Shown piece after piece: positions 8,263-16,109 of a stretch of DNA of 49,751 nucleotides. Source of the stretch: Burkholderiaceae bacterium (lineage in GTDB: Bacteria > Pseudomonadota > Gammaproteobacteria > Burkholderiales > Burkholderiaceae_C). A program made the translations under genes and the position numbers. How positions within the stretch are numbered: the stretch's first letter is position 1; every line of letters starts with the position of its first letter. The notes below the pieces were generated by a model that saw only the letters and a program-made list of their open reading frames with translations, searched no databases and had not been told where the DNA came from. Where the stretch lies: the NCBI GenBank assembly GCA_016790175.1, contig JAEUPI010000270.1:1-49751 (forward strand), in the 5' to 3' direction.

Positions 8263-9198
8263 CTAGTCCTCGCCGGTCGTGCTGGCCACGCGATCGTCGG
8301 CGAACAGCTCGAACACCACGCGTCGCAGCCACTGGTTGGCCGGGGAGCGGTGGACCTTGGCATGCCAGAAGGCGTTGATTGCCACCTCGGGCAGCGCCAC
8401 CGAGTGCGGCAGGTAGGTCAGACCGAAGGGCCCGGCCAGGCGTTCGGCGAGCTTCTCGGTCACCGTGGCCACGAGGTCGGTGGCCTGCAGGATATGGCCC
8501 ACGCTGACGAAATGCGGCACCGTCAGCCGTACGGTGCGCTCGATGCCGGCGCGGCGAATCAACTCGTCGACGCGGCCGTGCCCGGTGCCGGCGGCCACCA
8601 CCACCAGGTGTTCGGCGCCGGCGTAGTCCTGCCGCGACAGTCGGCGCTTGGTGCCGAGTGCATGGCCGCGGCGGAACAGGCACACATAGCGCTGGCGGAA
8701 CAAGCGCCGCTGGAAGAATCCCGCCTTCAGCTGCGGCAGCAGTCCGATCGCCAGATCGACCTTGCCCGATTCCATGTCGTCGCGCAGGTTGGTGGCGGTA
8801 TGGCGCACGGTGGACAGCGTGATGCCCGGCGCCTCGCCGGCGAGCCGTCGCACCAGCGCGGGCAGGAACACGATCTCGCCGATGTCGGTCATGCCGATGG
8901 TCATCGCGCGGCGTTCGCTCGCCGGATCGAAGCGGGTCTGTGTGTTCAGCCCGTCGTGCAGCAACGCCAGCGCCTGGCCCACCGGGCCGGCGAGCTGCTC
9001 GGCCAGCGGTGTGGGCACCATGCCCTGCGGCGTGCGCAGAAAGAGCTCGTCGCCGAAGCGGCGCCGCAGCTTGGCCAGTGCATTGCTCACCGCCGGCTGC
9101 GTGCGGCCGAGCTGCTCGGCCACACGCGAGACCCGCCGTTCGAGCATCAGTCGGTGGAACACCACCAGCTGGTTGAGGTCGAGGTCGGTCAGTTCCAT
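8263..9198 (-). CDS. LysR-family regulator, NahR/DntR-like
   Basis: This is a 311-residue LysR protein. The N-terminal winged helix (about 1-65) contains DLDLNQLVVFHRLMLERRVS and TQPAVSNALAKLRRRFGDEL. The effector domain contains TIGMTDIGEIVFLP, VDLAIGLLPQLKAGFFQRRL, VVAAGTGHGRVDE and VALPEVAINAFWHAKVH. From memory these segments align closely along the length with NahR/DntR of Pseudomonas and Burkholderia, which sense salicylate. It is divergent from the aryl-acid operon at 9305 and very probably controls it. A palindromic T-N11-A site sits 15 bases upstream of its start. Salicylate or a close analogue as effector is inference. Confidence 0.93.
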   Translation of the reverse strand: MELTDLDLNQLVVFHRLMLERRVSRVAEQLGRTQPAVSNALAKLRRRFGDELFLRTPQGMVPTPLAEQLAGPVGQALALLHDGLNTQTRFDPASERRAMTIGMTDIGEIVFLPALVRRLAGEAPGITLSTVRHTATNLRDDMESGKVDLAIGLLPQLKAGFFQRRLFRQRYVCLFRRGHALGTKRRLSRQDYAGAEHLVVVAAGTGHGRVDELIRRAGIERTVRLTVPHFVSVGHILQATDLVATVTEKLAERLAGPFGLTYLPHSVALPEVAINAFWHAKVHRSPANQWLRRVVFELFADDRVASTTGED

Positions 9199-9212
9199 CG
9201 CGCCGCAGCTAT

Positions 9213-9227
9213 ATCACCAAGCGTGAT
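9213..9227. promoter_or_regulatory. LysR box (T-N11-A palindrome), NahR-like
   Basis: ATCAC and GTGAT form a perfect inverted repeat separated by 5 bases, containing the LysR signature T-N11-A. It lies between the divergent regulator (start 9198) and the operon (start 9305). Read on the minus strand it gives TCACGCT then TGAT three bases later. That is close to the NahR consensus as I recall it (ATTCACGCT-N2-TGAT). A second weaker pair, CATTCA 9234-9239 and TGAATG 9255-9260, lies on the operon side. Confidence 0.6.
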
Positions 9228-9304
9228 GATGGGCATTCACCAGATTCTATTGGCTGAATGTGCATCGCTGGCGACACTGGCGCCCTCCGCACCGAAGCCC
9301 CACG

Positions 9305-10459
9305 ATGAAGATCCGCATCCTCGGCGCCGGCCCGGCCGGCCTGGCCTTCGCCGCGCTGATGAAGCGCCACGATCCGTCGCACGACATCGTGGTGTTCGAG
9401 CGCAGCCCGCGCCACGCCACCTGGGGCTTCGGCGTGGTGTTCTCCGACCGCGCGCTGGAGTTCCTGCGCGCCGACGACGAGGCGCTGTACCAGCTGCTCA
9501 CGCCGCACCTCGAGACCTGGCCCAACATCACAATCGTGCACGGCCACACCCGTGTGCCCATGGCGGGCAACGGTTTCGCGGCGATCGGCCGGCTGGAGAT
9601 GCTGTCGCTGATGCACGCCCATGTGGAGTCGCTCGGCGTGCCGATCCGCTTCGAGACCGACGTCGTGTCGATCGACCAGATGCAGGGGCCGGGGACAGAG
9701 GCCGACCTCGTGGTCGCCGCCGACGGCGCGTTCTCGCGTGTGCGCAGCGAGCGAGAGGCGGCGTTCGGCACCACGATCGACTGGCGGCCCAACAAGTTCA
9801 TCTGGTACGGCACGACCAAGGCCTTCGACACGCTGACGCTCACGTTCCGGCCGACCGAGTGGGGCGTGTTCTGCGCGCACCACTACCGCTATGCGCCCGA
9901 CCGCAGCACCTTCCTCGTCGAACTGCAGGCCGACACCTGGCAGCGCGCGGGTTTCGAGGCGATGGGTGCCGACGACACGATCCGGCTGTGCGAGCGCGTG
10001 TTCGCCGACGACCTCGACGGTCACCCGATCCTGTCGAACCACTCGCACTGGCGCAACTTTCCGGCGATCTGGAACGAACGCTGGAGCGCCGGCCGCGTGG
10101 TGCTGCTCGGCGATGCGCTGCGCACCGCGCATTTCTCCATCGGCTCGGGCACGCGCCTGGCCATGGAAGACGCGGTGGCCCTGTTCAAGGCCTTGCGCGC
10201 CGGCGGCGACGACGTGGACAGCGCGCTCGCGCAATTCCAGCAGCTGCGCATGCCGCCGATGAAGAAGATCTGGGACGCCGCCAACGTGAGTCTGCGCTGG
10301 TACGAACGCATGGATGAACTCGTCGCCACGCGCTCGCCGGTGGAGTTCGCCTACGACTACCTCACGCGCACCGGCCGCGTGGACCATGCCGAGGTGCGCC
10401 GCCGCGACCCCGCGCTGGCCCGTGCCTACGAGGCGCTGCACCCCGAGGTCGCGTCGTGA
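9305..10459 (+). CDS. FAD monooxygenase, salicylyl-CoA 5-hydroxylase / anthraniloyl-CoA monooxygenase-like
   Basis: This is a 384-residue class A flavin hydroxylase. The N-terminal dinucleotide fold is KIRILGAGPAGLAFAALM, followed by VVFERSPRHATWGFGVVFSD. A DLVVAADGAFSRVRSERE segment and the FAD-ribityl motif RVVLLGDALRTAHFSIGSGT follow. The C-terminus contains SLRWYERMDELVATRSPVEF and RTGRVDHAEVRRRDP. These resemble the flavin half of salicylyl-CoA 5-hydroxylase and of the anthraniloyl-CoA monooxygenase/reductase fusion, but here there is no fused reductase domain. It probably hydroxylates an aryl-CoA or aryl-acid in the cytoplasm. It is the first gene of the operon, and the ligase follows within 26 bases. 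Confidence 0.88.
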   Translation: MKIRILGAGPAGLAFAALMKRHDPSHDIVVFERSPRHATWGFGVVFSDRALEFLRADDEALYQLLTPHLETWPNITIVHGHTRVPMAGNGFAAIGRLEMLSLMHAHVESLGVPIRFETDVVSIDQMQGPGTEADLVVAADGAFSRVRSEREAAFGTTIDWRPNKFIWYGTTKAFDTLTLTFRPTEWGVFCAHHYRYAPDRSTFLVELQADTWQRAGFEAMGADDTIRLCERVFADDLDGHPILSNHSHWRNFPAIWNERWSAGRVVLLGDALRTAHFSIGSGTRLAMEDAVALFKALRAGGDDVDSALAQFQQLRMPPMKKIWDAANVSLRWYERMDELVATRSPVEFAYDYLTRTGRVDHAEVRRRDPALARAYEALHPEVAS

Positions 10460-10485
10460 CGACCGTTGCACGAGGAGACACGCCC

Positions 10486-12132
10486 ATGGATGGTTTCGTC
10501 CCTTGGCCCGACGAACTCGCCGAACGTTATCGCCGGCTCGGCTTGTGGGAGGGCCTCACGATCGGCGCGATGGTCGAGCGCACGGCCAAGCGGCTGCCCG
10601 ACAAGGTGGCCGTGGTGAGCGGCGAGCAGCGCCTTCGCTATGCCGAGCTGGTCGAGCGCAGCCGACGGCTGGCGCTCGGTTTCGCGCGCGCCGGGCTTGC
10701 GCGCGGCGAGCGCGTGGTGCTGCAACTGCCGAACTCGGTCGACTTCGTGCTCGCCTACCTGGCGCTGCAGTGGATCGGCGCGGTGCCGGTGATGGCGTTG
10801 CGCCCACACCGCCAGGCCGAGGTGCGTCACTTCATCCGCGCCTCGGGTGCCGTGGCGTACATCGTGCCCGACGTCGTGAGCGGTTTCGACTTTCGCGAGA
10901 TGGCGGCGCAGATGCAGCGCGAGTTTCCGGCGCTGCGCTGGGTGGCCGTGGCCGGCGAGGCGGGCGAGGGGCAGCGCACGCTCGCGTCGATGACCGAGGC
11001 GGCACTGCCGATCGCCGATGTCGAGGCGGCGCTCGCGCCGCTGGCACCGAACCCGGGCGACGTGTGCACGATGCTGCTCTCGGGCGGCACCACGTCGCTG
11101 AACAAGCTGATCCCGCGCACGCACGACGACTATGTGCTCAACGCACGGGCCTGCGGCGCGGTGGCCGACCTTGCCGAAGATGCGGTCTTCATGGCCATCC
11201 TGCCGCTGGGCCACAACTACAACCTGGCCTCGCCCGGCATGCTGGCCACCTTCCATGCCGGCGGCACGATGGTGCTCACGAAAGGCACCACACCGGAGGA
11301 GGTGTTCGCGCTCGTCGAGCGCGAGCGGGTGACGCTGATCGCCGCGGTGGTGCCGCTGATCACGGCATGGCTCAACTCCGACGTGCCGGCGCGGCACGAC
11401 CTGTCGTCGCTGCGCGTGGTGCAGAACGGCGGCGCGCGGCTCGCGCCCGAACTACGGCGCCGTTTGCGCGAGCAGCTGCACTGCACGCCGCAGGAGGTGT
11501 ACGGCACGGCAGAAGGCCTGATCAACATGACGCGCCTCACCGATCCCGACGATCGGCTGCTGGAAAGCTCCGGCGCCCCGGTGCTCGACGAAGACGAGAT
11601 CCGCGTCGTCGACGACGAGGGTCGCGAGGTGCCCGACGGCGAAACCGGCGAACTCGTCACGCGCGGGCCGTACACGATCCGCGGCTACTACGACGCGCCG
11701 GAGAAGAACCGCGAGGCCTTCCTGCCCGGCGGCTGGTACCGCATGGGCGACATCGTGCGCAAGCAGGGCCGCACCGTCTACACCGAAGGCCGCCGCAAGG
11801 ACCTGATCAACCGCGGTGGCGAGAAGATCTCGTGCGACGAGGTCGAGAACCTGATCTTCGCGCACCCGGCGGTCAAGGCCGTGGCGCTGGTGGCGATGCC
11901 CGATCCGGTGTTCGGCGAGAAGGCCTGTGCCTTCGTGGTGCCCAAGGACGGGCAGACGCTCGACCTGCCCGGACTCGTGGCCTTTCTGCGGCAGCAGCAG
12001 ATCGCGAGCTTCAAGCTCCCCGAGCGGCTGGAACTGGTGACTGCGCTACCGCAAAGCCCGGTGGGAAAGATCCTCAAGCGCGAGTTGCGCGAGCGGCTGA
12101 TCGCCACAATGCAGACACAGGCGCCGACCTGA
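10486..12132 (+). CDS. Aryl acid AMP/CoA ligase, EntE/DhbE/salicylate ligase-like
   Basis: This is a 548-residue adenylate-forming ligase. Signature motifs are the phosphate loop SGGTTSLNKLIPRTHDDY, the A5 motif YGTAEGLINMTRL, the A7/A8 region GDIVRKQGRTVYTEGRRKDL then INRGGEKISCDEVEN, and the A10 lysine in SPVGKILKRELRE. The SGG-loop and TRL motif are typical of 2,3-dihydroxybenzoate- or salicylate-AMP ligases. It should activate an aryl acid with ATP. No carrier protein is visible, so CoA is the probable acceptor. ATG 10486 is preferred because GAGGAGA lies about 7 bases upstream; an in-frame GTG at 10456 overlapping the previous stop would add 10 residues. Confidence 0.9.
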   Translation: MDGFVPWPDELAERYRRLGLWEGLTIGAMVERTAKRLPDKVAVVSGEQRLRYAELVERSRRLALGFARAGLARGERVVLQLPNSVDFVLAYLALQWIGAVPVMALRPHRQAEVRHFIRASGAVAYIVPDVVSGFDFREMAAQMQREFPALRWVAVAGEAGEGQRTLASMTEAALPIADVEAALAPLAPNPGDVCTMLLSGGTTSLNKLIPRTHDDYVLNARACGAVADLAEDAVFMAILPLGHNYNLASPGMLATFHAGGTMVLTKGTTPEEVFALVERERVTLIAAVVPLITAWLNSDVPARHDLSSLRVVQNGGARLAPELRRRLREQLHCTPQEVYGTAEGLINMTRLTDPDDRLLESSGAPVLDEDEIRVVDDEGREVPDGETGELVTRGPYTIRGYYDAPEKNREAFLPGGWYRMGDIVRKQGRTVYTEGRRKDLINRGGEKISCDEVENLIFAHPAVKAVALVAMPDPVFGEKACAFVVPKDGQTLDLPGLVAFLRQQQIASFKLPERLELVTALPQSPVGKILKRELRERLIATMQTQAPT

Positions 12133-12163
12133 CAAGGCGCCGACACGACGAGGAGACGCAACG

Positions 12164-14134
12164 ATGAGACCTGGCGAAGCCAAGCTGTCCAAGCTGTTCG
12201 AACCCGCGCGCATCGGCCGCTTCGAGACGAGCAACCGCATCAAGTACGGCGCCTGCTGCGTGTCGAACTACAACACGCGCGACGGCTACATCACCGAGCG
12301 CGAGATCGCACGCATGAAGGTCATCGCGCGCACCGGCTGCGGCATCATCACCAACCAGGGTGCGTACCCCGACCCGCTCGGCGAAGGCAAGGCCTACTTC
12401 CGCCAGGTGGCGATCTTCGACGACAAGTTCCTGCCGCAGTTCGAGCGCATCGCCGCCGACATCAAGGCCCACGGCGCGGTGGCGATCCAGCAGATCCTGC
12501 ATGCCGGGCGCTATGGCGGCATCGACCTCGGCTACTGCATCCAGCCGTCCGACGTGCCGCAGACGCTGCCGCACTTCCGCCCGCCGAAGGTGATGACCAA
12601 GGACGAGATCGCGAGCTGCATCGCGCAGCACGCCGACGCCGCCAAGCGTGCGGTGCGTGCCGGCTTCGACGGCACCGAGATCACCAGCTTCATGGGCTAC
12701 CTGCTGGCCAACTTCAACTCCCGCTTCACCAACCAGCGCAGCGACGAGTACGGTGGCACGATCGCCAACCGCGGCCGCTTCATGCGCGAGCTGATCGACG
12801 CCATCAAGCAGGCCACCCCCGATCACCCGCTCGTCGTGCGGCTGAACGGCGCCGAGCTGATGGACCGCTGGGGCGGCAACACCGAAGACGAATGCTTCGA
12901 GCTGATGCAGCAGGCGGTGGACGTCGGTGTCGACATGATCAGCGTCACCGTCGGCTGGCAGGAGGCGCCGGAGTCGTCGATCGGCCGCGACATCGAGCCC
13001 GGCTACTGGAACTACCTGTCCGCGCGCGCCAAGAAGCAGTTCCCGAACACGCTGATCACCTTCGGCAACCGCCTGCCCGACCCGCGCATGGCCGACCAAT
13101 GTCTGCGCGACGGCATGTTCGACTTCTGGGAGGTGTGTCGCCCGCTGCTGGCCGACCCCGAGCTCGTGCACAAGGCCGCCGAAGACCGGCTCGACGAGGT
13201 GCGCCGCTGCATCGGATCGCTCAACTGCCTGTCGCGCCTGTTCCGCGACCTGCCCTACACCTGCACGATGAACCCGGCGCTCGGCCACGAGGTGGAGCCC
13301 GAGTACCAGGTCACGCCGGCGGCGGTGAAGAAGAAGATCATGGTCATCGGTGCCGGGCCGGCCGGCATGGAGTGCGCCATCGCCGCGGCCAGGCGCGGCC
13401 ATGCGGTGACGGTGTTCGACAAGGCCGATCGCATCGGCGGCAATCTGCTGGCCTATGCCCATAACGACCTCGCGCGGCCTGACGACCTGCTGTCGGTCGT
13501 GTCGCACTACGAGGTGATGGCCAGGAAGCTCGGCATCGAGCTGCGGCTGAAGACCGAGGTGCATGCCAAGTTCATGCGCAGCGTGCTGCACCAATACGAC
13601 GTCTGCGTGGTCGCGGCAGGCGCGCGCGTCGACCGCACGCGCGTTGCGCACATCGAAGGCGCCGAGCGGCTGATCGACGCGCTCGACGTGGCGCACGGCC
13701 GCACCAAGCCGGGCCGTCGGGTGGTGGTGGTCGGCGGCGGCAAGGTCGGGCTGACGATCGCCGAGTCGCTGCGCAAGCACCACGGCGCCGAGGTCACTGT
13801 CGTCGAGGCCGACAAGCGCATCGCCGGCGACGTGAAGCCGTCGTTCAAGTGGCGCCATGCGTCGTGGGTCGAGGAGCTCGGCATCCCGTGCCTGACGAAC
13901 CATCAGCTCGTCAAGGTGAATGCCGAAGGCGCCACGGTGCGCGATGCCAAGGGCGGCGAGCGGCTGGTGCCGGCCGACAGCGTAATCCTGGCCGCCGGCG
14001 CGGCGCCGGCGCACGATCTGATGCACGAATTCGAGTGGATGGTCGACGAGCTGCACGGCATCGGCGATGCGATGGTGCCGCGCGGCCTCGAGCAGGCGAT
14101 CGCCGATGGTTTCCGCCTCGGCGTGCGGCTGTGA
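12164..14134 (+). CDS. FadH-like NADH:flavin oxidoreductase with altered Fe-S and active-site motifs
   Basis: This 656-residue protein has the layout of 2,4-dienoyl-CoA reductase/trimethylamine dehydrogenase: an OYE-type TIM barrel (about 1-335), an iron-sulfur segment (349-367), then FAD and NAD(P) domains (IMVIGAGPAGME near 390-405; VVVVGGGKVGLTIAE near 520). Tyr179 in MGYLLANF matches the active-site Tyr of E. coli FadH. Two family features are changed. The cluster motif is Cys349-x2-Ser352-x2-Cys355-x11-Cys367, lacking the second Cys. The usual GWHEAR segment reads GWQEAP, with Gln266. It has a GAGGAG ribosome site and lies 31 bases after the ligase. The substrate is unknown; reduction of a hydroxylated, dearomatised aryl-CoA is an inference. 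Confidence 0.88.
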   Translation: MRPGEAKLSKLFEPARIGRFETSNRIKYGACCVSNYNTRDGYITEREIARMKVIARTGCGIITNQGAYPDPLGEGKAYFRQVAIFDDKFLPQFERIAADIKAHGAVAIQQILHAGRYGGIDLGYCIQPSDVPQTLPHFRPPKVMTKDEIASCIAQHADAAKRAVRAGFDGTEITSFMGYLLANFNSRFTNQRSDEYGGTIANRGRFMRELIDAIKQATPDHPLVVRLNGAELMDRWGGNTEDECFELMQQAVDVGVDMISVTVGWQEAPESSIGRDIEPGYWNYLSARAKKQFPNTLITFGNRLPDPRMADQCLRDGMFDFWEVCRPLLADPELVHKAAEDRLDEVRRCIGSLNCLSRLFRDLPYTCTMNPALGHEVEPEYQVTPAAVKKKIMVIGAGPAGMECAIAAARRGHAVTVFDKADRIGGNLLAYAHNDLARPDDLLSVVSHYEVMARKLGIELRLKTEVHAKFMRSVLHQYDVCVVAAGARVDRTRVAHIEGAERLIDALDVAHGRTKPGRRVVVVGGGKVGLTIAESLRKHHGAEVTVVEADKRIAGDVKPSFKWRHASWVEELGIPCLTNHQLVKVNAEGATVRDAKGGERLVPADSVILAAGAAPAHDLMHEFEWMVDELHGIGDAMVPRGLEQAIADGFRLGVRL

Positions 14135-14529
14135 CGCTGCCGTCGCCGCAGGCCTGGCGCGCCGCTGCGGCGCGGCACGGTGAGCTGTTCGACGCGCTCG
14201 ATCCCGGTGCGCGCATCGCGCTGCTGGCGCGCTCGGCGCCGCAGCAGATGCTGCTGTGGGAGGTCGGCGCCGGCGGCGTCGAGGCGCGGCTCGCACCGTT
14301 CGGCGGCTATGCGCAGTGCGGCGCCGACATCGCGTTGGCGGCCGACGACGAAGCGCTGGCCGCGATCGGCACGGCGATCGACGGCGAGCTCTTCGACAAG
14401 CTGAAGAGCGGCATCCGCTCCGGACACATCGTCACGTTCATGCTCAAGCGCCGCTGCCAGCTCGAAGAGCGCGGCTTCGACGAACTGCTCGATGCGCTCG
14501 GCTTCGTGTTCATGGGGGCCTGCCGGTGA
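14131..14529 (+). CDS. Unknown 132-residue protein coupled to the FadH-like gene
   Basis: The GTG at 14131 overlaps the FadH-like stop in a GTGA, so translation is coupled. I do not recognise the family. The protein is alpha/beta and cytoplasmic by composition, with no signal or membrane segment. An N-terminal helical part (AWRAAAARHGELFDALDPGA) is followed by strands with LLWEVGAGGVEARLAPFGGY. The most distinctive part is the C-terminus, with FDKLKSGIRSGHIVTFMLKR and RRCQLEERGFDELLDALGFV. It has two Cys near the C-terminal third and end. Position inside the operon suggests an accessory subunit or chaperone for the reductase or hydroxylase; this is inference only. Confidence 0.8.
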   Translation: MTLPSPQAWRAAAARHGELFDALDPGARIALLARSAPQQMLLWEVGAGGVEARLAPFGGYAQCGADIALAADDEALAAIGTAIDGELFDKLKSGIRSGHIVTFMLKRRCQLEERGFDELLDALGFVFMGACR

Positions 14530-14732
14530 TCTTCACCAATCCCGCCGGTGCACCTGAGCTCGCCTGCGACGCCTGCGGCTGCCGCTGGTTCGACCGCATG
14601 CGCGGGACCTGCTACGAATGCGGCGCCGAGGTCAGCGCCGAGTCGCAGGCCGAATTCAGACGGGCGCTGCAGGCGTTCGCGGCGCGCGCGCCGGCGAGCA
14701 CCATCGCGAAGCCGCCGCCTCGCGAACGCTGA
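14526..14732 (+). CDS. Zinc-ribbon-like micro-protein (68 residues)
   Basis: The gene starts at GTG 14526, which overlaps the previous stop in a GTGA as in the gene before. Five cysteines are clustered: Cys14-x2-Cys17-x-Cys19 and, after nine residues, Cys29-x2-Cys32, within ELACDACGCRWFDRMRGTCY then ECG. This is a rubredoxin- or zinc-ribbon-like knuckle pair, followed by a helical Ala-rich tail. It could bind zinc as a structural accessory, or iron as a small electron carrier. No family name is assigned. It is the last gene of the operon, and a hairpin follows the stop. Confidence 0.78.
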   Translation: MIFTNPAGAPELACDACGCRWFDRMRGTCYECGAEVSAESQAEFRRALQAFAARAPASTIAKPPPRER

Positions 14733-14734
14733 GT

Positions 14735-14775
14735 CCGCGCGCGTCTCGCGCGGGAGGGCCGAGCCCGCGCGGCTC
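14735..14775. terminator. Tandem GC hairpins between convergent genes
   Basis: CCGCGCG/CGCGCGG (14735-14753, 5-base loop) is followed at once by GAGCC/GGCTC (14761-14775). The pair sits directly after the micro-protein stop and touches the end of the convergent SnoaL gene. There is no T-tract on the plus strand, so this is a weak or Rho-assisted terminator candidate. Confidence 0.4.
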
Positions 14776-15181
14776 AGCGCGGCAGCAACGCGATGTGCTT
14801 GGCCGTGTCCAGGTAGTGGCGAAAGCGCACGACCTGGCCCTGCGCGTTCACGGTCCACAGGTGCATTTCTTCGTCGCGCAGGTGGCCGCCGTCGGGCAGG
14901 TTGAAGTCGACCTTGCATTCCACGGCCACCTGGCCGTCGCTGGCCATCATGCCGAGCACCTGGAAGTCGTTGAACTTGAAGGTGCCGACGATGCCGAAGA
15001 ATTCGGCCGCGGCGCCCTTGCCCGAGCCGCCGCGCATCCACGGCACGCCGGCCGCCTGGGCCGAGTTGTGCGGCCAGGGCTCCCACTTCACTTCGTCGTC
15101 CAGGCGATCGAGGATGGCGGCGATGTCGCCACGGCCGAACGCGGCGTAGATCTGTTGCACGGTCTGCAATGCGGTGGTCAT
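14774..15181 (-). CDS. SnoaL/NTF2-like fold protein
   Basis: This is a 135-residue protein of the SnoaL-like (NTF2 superfamily) fold. It has an N-terminal helix TALQTVQQIYAAFGRGDIAA, the DDEVKWEPWPH strand, and central GKGAAAEFFGIV. The C-terminal strands HLWTVNAQGQVVRFRHYLDT are typical of ketosteroid-isomerase-like members. The start at ATG 15181 has GGAG about 8 bases upstream; a longer frame from 15208 lacks support. Catalytic chemistry is not predictable; many such proteins are uncharacterised isomerases or hydrolases. It is divergent from the RibD-type reductase. Confidence 0.82.
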   Translation of the reverse strand: MTTALQTVQQIYAAFGRGDIAAILDRLDDEVKWEPWPHNSAQAAGVPWMRGGSGKGAAAEFFGIVGTFKFNDFQVLGMMASDGQVAVECKVDFNLPDGGHLRDEEMHLWTVNAQGQVVRFRHYLDTAKHIALLPR

Positions 15182-15272
15182 GGTGTGCTCCAGAGGTCGG
15201 TGGAGCAACTACGGGGCGCAGGGGCATTCGGATGCAGATGCCTGGCACGACCGGCAGTGGCACCATCAGGAG

Positions 15273-15824
15273 GTGCGCACGCAGTACTACACCGCCAGCA
15301 GTCTCGACGGCTTCATCGCGACCGAGGACGATTCGCTGGAATGGCTGTTCCCGCTCGGCGACGTCAACGACACCGGCTATCCACGCTTCATCGCCGAGGT
15401 CGGCGCGCTGGCGATGGGGGCGACGACCTACGAATGGATGCAGCGCCATGTGGTCAACGGCGACCACGGCGGCCGCTGGCCCTACACGCAGCCGGCCTGG
15501 GTGTTCACGCACCGCAGGCTGCCGGCTGTGTCTGAAGCCGATATCCGATTCGTGCAGGGCGACGTGCGGCCGGTGCATGCGCAGATGCAGGCTGCCGCCG
15601 CGGGCCGCAACCGCTGGGTCGTCGGCGGTGGCGACCTGGCCGGGCAGTTCCTCGATGCGGGGCTGCTCGACGAGATCATCGTGCAGGTCGGCTCGGTCAC
15701 GCTCGGTCGCGGCAAGCCGTTGCTGCCGCGCCGGCTCACGCAACCGCCGCTGCAGCTGGTGTCGGCCACGCGCGTGGGGCCGGGTTTTGCCGAGTTGCGC
15801 TATTCGGTCGTGCGGCGCACCTGA
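15273..15824 (+). CDS. Dihydrofolate reductase / RibD C-terminal-domain protein
   Basis: This 183-residue protein resembles the RibD C-terminal/DHFR-like reductase family. It has the opening TQYYTASSLDGFIATED, then VGALAMGATTYEWMQRH, RWVVGGGDLAGQFLDAGLLD and the terminal LGRGKPLLPRRL. The family binds NADPH and includes many proteins of unknown substrate. GTG 15273 is chosen because it places the family's usual first strand at the N-terminus; AGGAG lies directly against it, which is unusually close. An in-frame GTG at 15174 would overlap the divergent gene and add non-conserved residues. Confidence 0.82.
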   Translation: MRTQYYTASSLDGFIATEDDSLEWLFPLGDVNDTGYPRFIAEVGALAMGATTYEWMQRHVVNGDHGGRWPYTQPAWVFTHRRLPAVSEADIRFVQGDVRPVHAQMQAAAAGRNRWVVGGGDLAGQFLDAGLLDEIIVQVGSVTLGRGKPLLPRRLTQPPLQLVSATRVGPGFAELRYSVVRRT

Positions 15825-16109
15825 AGGCGCCTTCAGCTGGCGAGGCGCCGCTGGGCGTTGTCCGTGCGATGTTGGGGGTCGGACCGATCGTGCACGGTGT
15901 CGCGCACGGTTATGCTGTCGCCATGCCGTTCGCGAAGATCGGGTTCGTCTGCCAGGCCCTGCGCGCCCAGTCCCGTGGCATCGTGCGGTGCGTCGGCGGA
16001 TGGGGCATCGCGCCGGCCGCCGAGATGGCGCTCGCTTTCACGCTCGAGGTCTGAGGTGGCTCGCAGCGGGGGTGGCGACGGAACGTCCGGGGCCGTCTCG
16101 GCGCACGGC

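Noticed and set aside
7761-8363. A 200-codon minus-strand frame in the gap after the helicase
   Set aside because: It has no ribosome site, Ser/Ala/Arg-biased composition, passes through perfect hairpins and enters the LysR gene out of frame.
7882-10317. An 811-codon open frame on the plus strand across the repeat-rich gap, the LysR gene and the hydroxylase
   Set aside because: It is antisense to the NahR-like gene and out of frame with the hydroxylase. Its product is Arg/His/Ala-rich with no domain, as expected from GC-rich shadow frames.
10456-10488. GTG at 10456 as the ligase start, giving a GTGA overlap with the hydroxylase stop
   Set aside because: The ATG at 10486 has a GAGGAGA site at good spacing and gives the family-like N-terminus, so it is preferred.
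9305-14134. Idea that hydroxylase and FadH-like genes are a broken anthraniloyl-CoA monooxygenase/reductase fusion
   Set aside because: The ligase gene lies between them, each gene is full length with its own start, and the reductase is the longer FadH type with FAD and NAD(P) domains.
15869-16054. A 61-codon plus-strand frame between the RibD-type and GNAT genes
   Set aside because: There is no ribosome site and no recognisable motif; I cannot support it as a gene.
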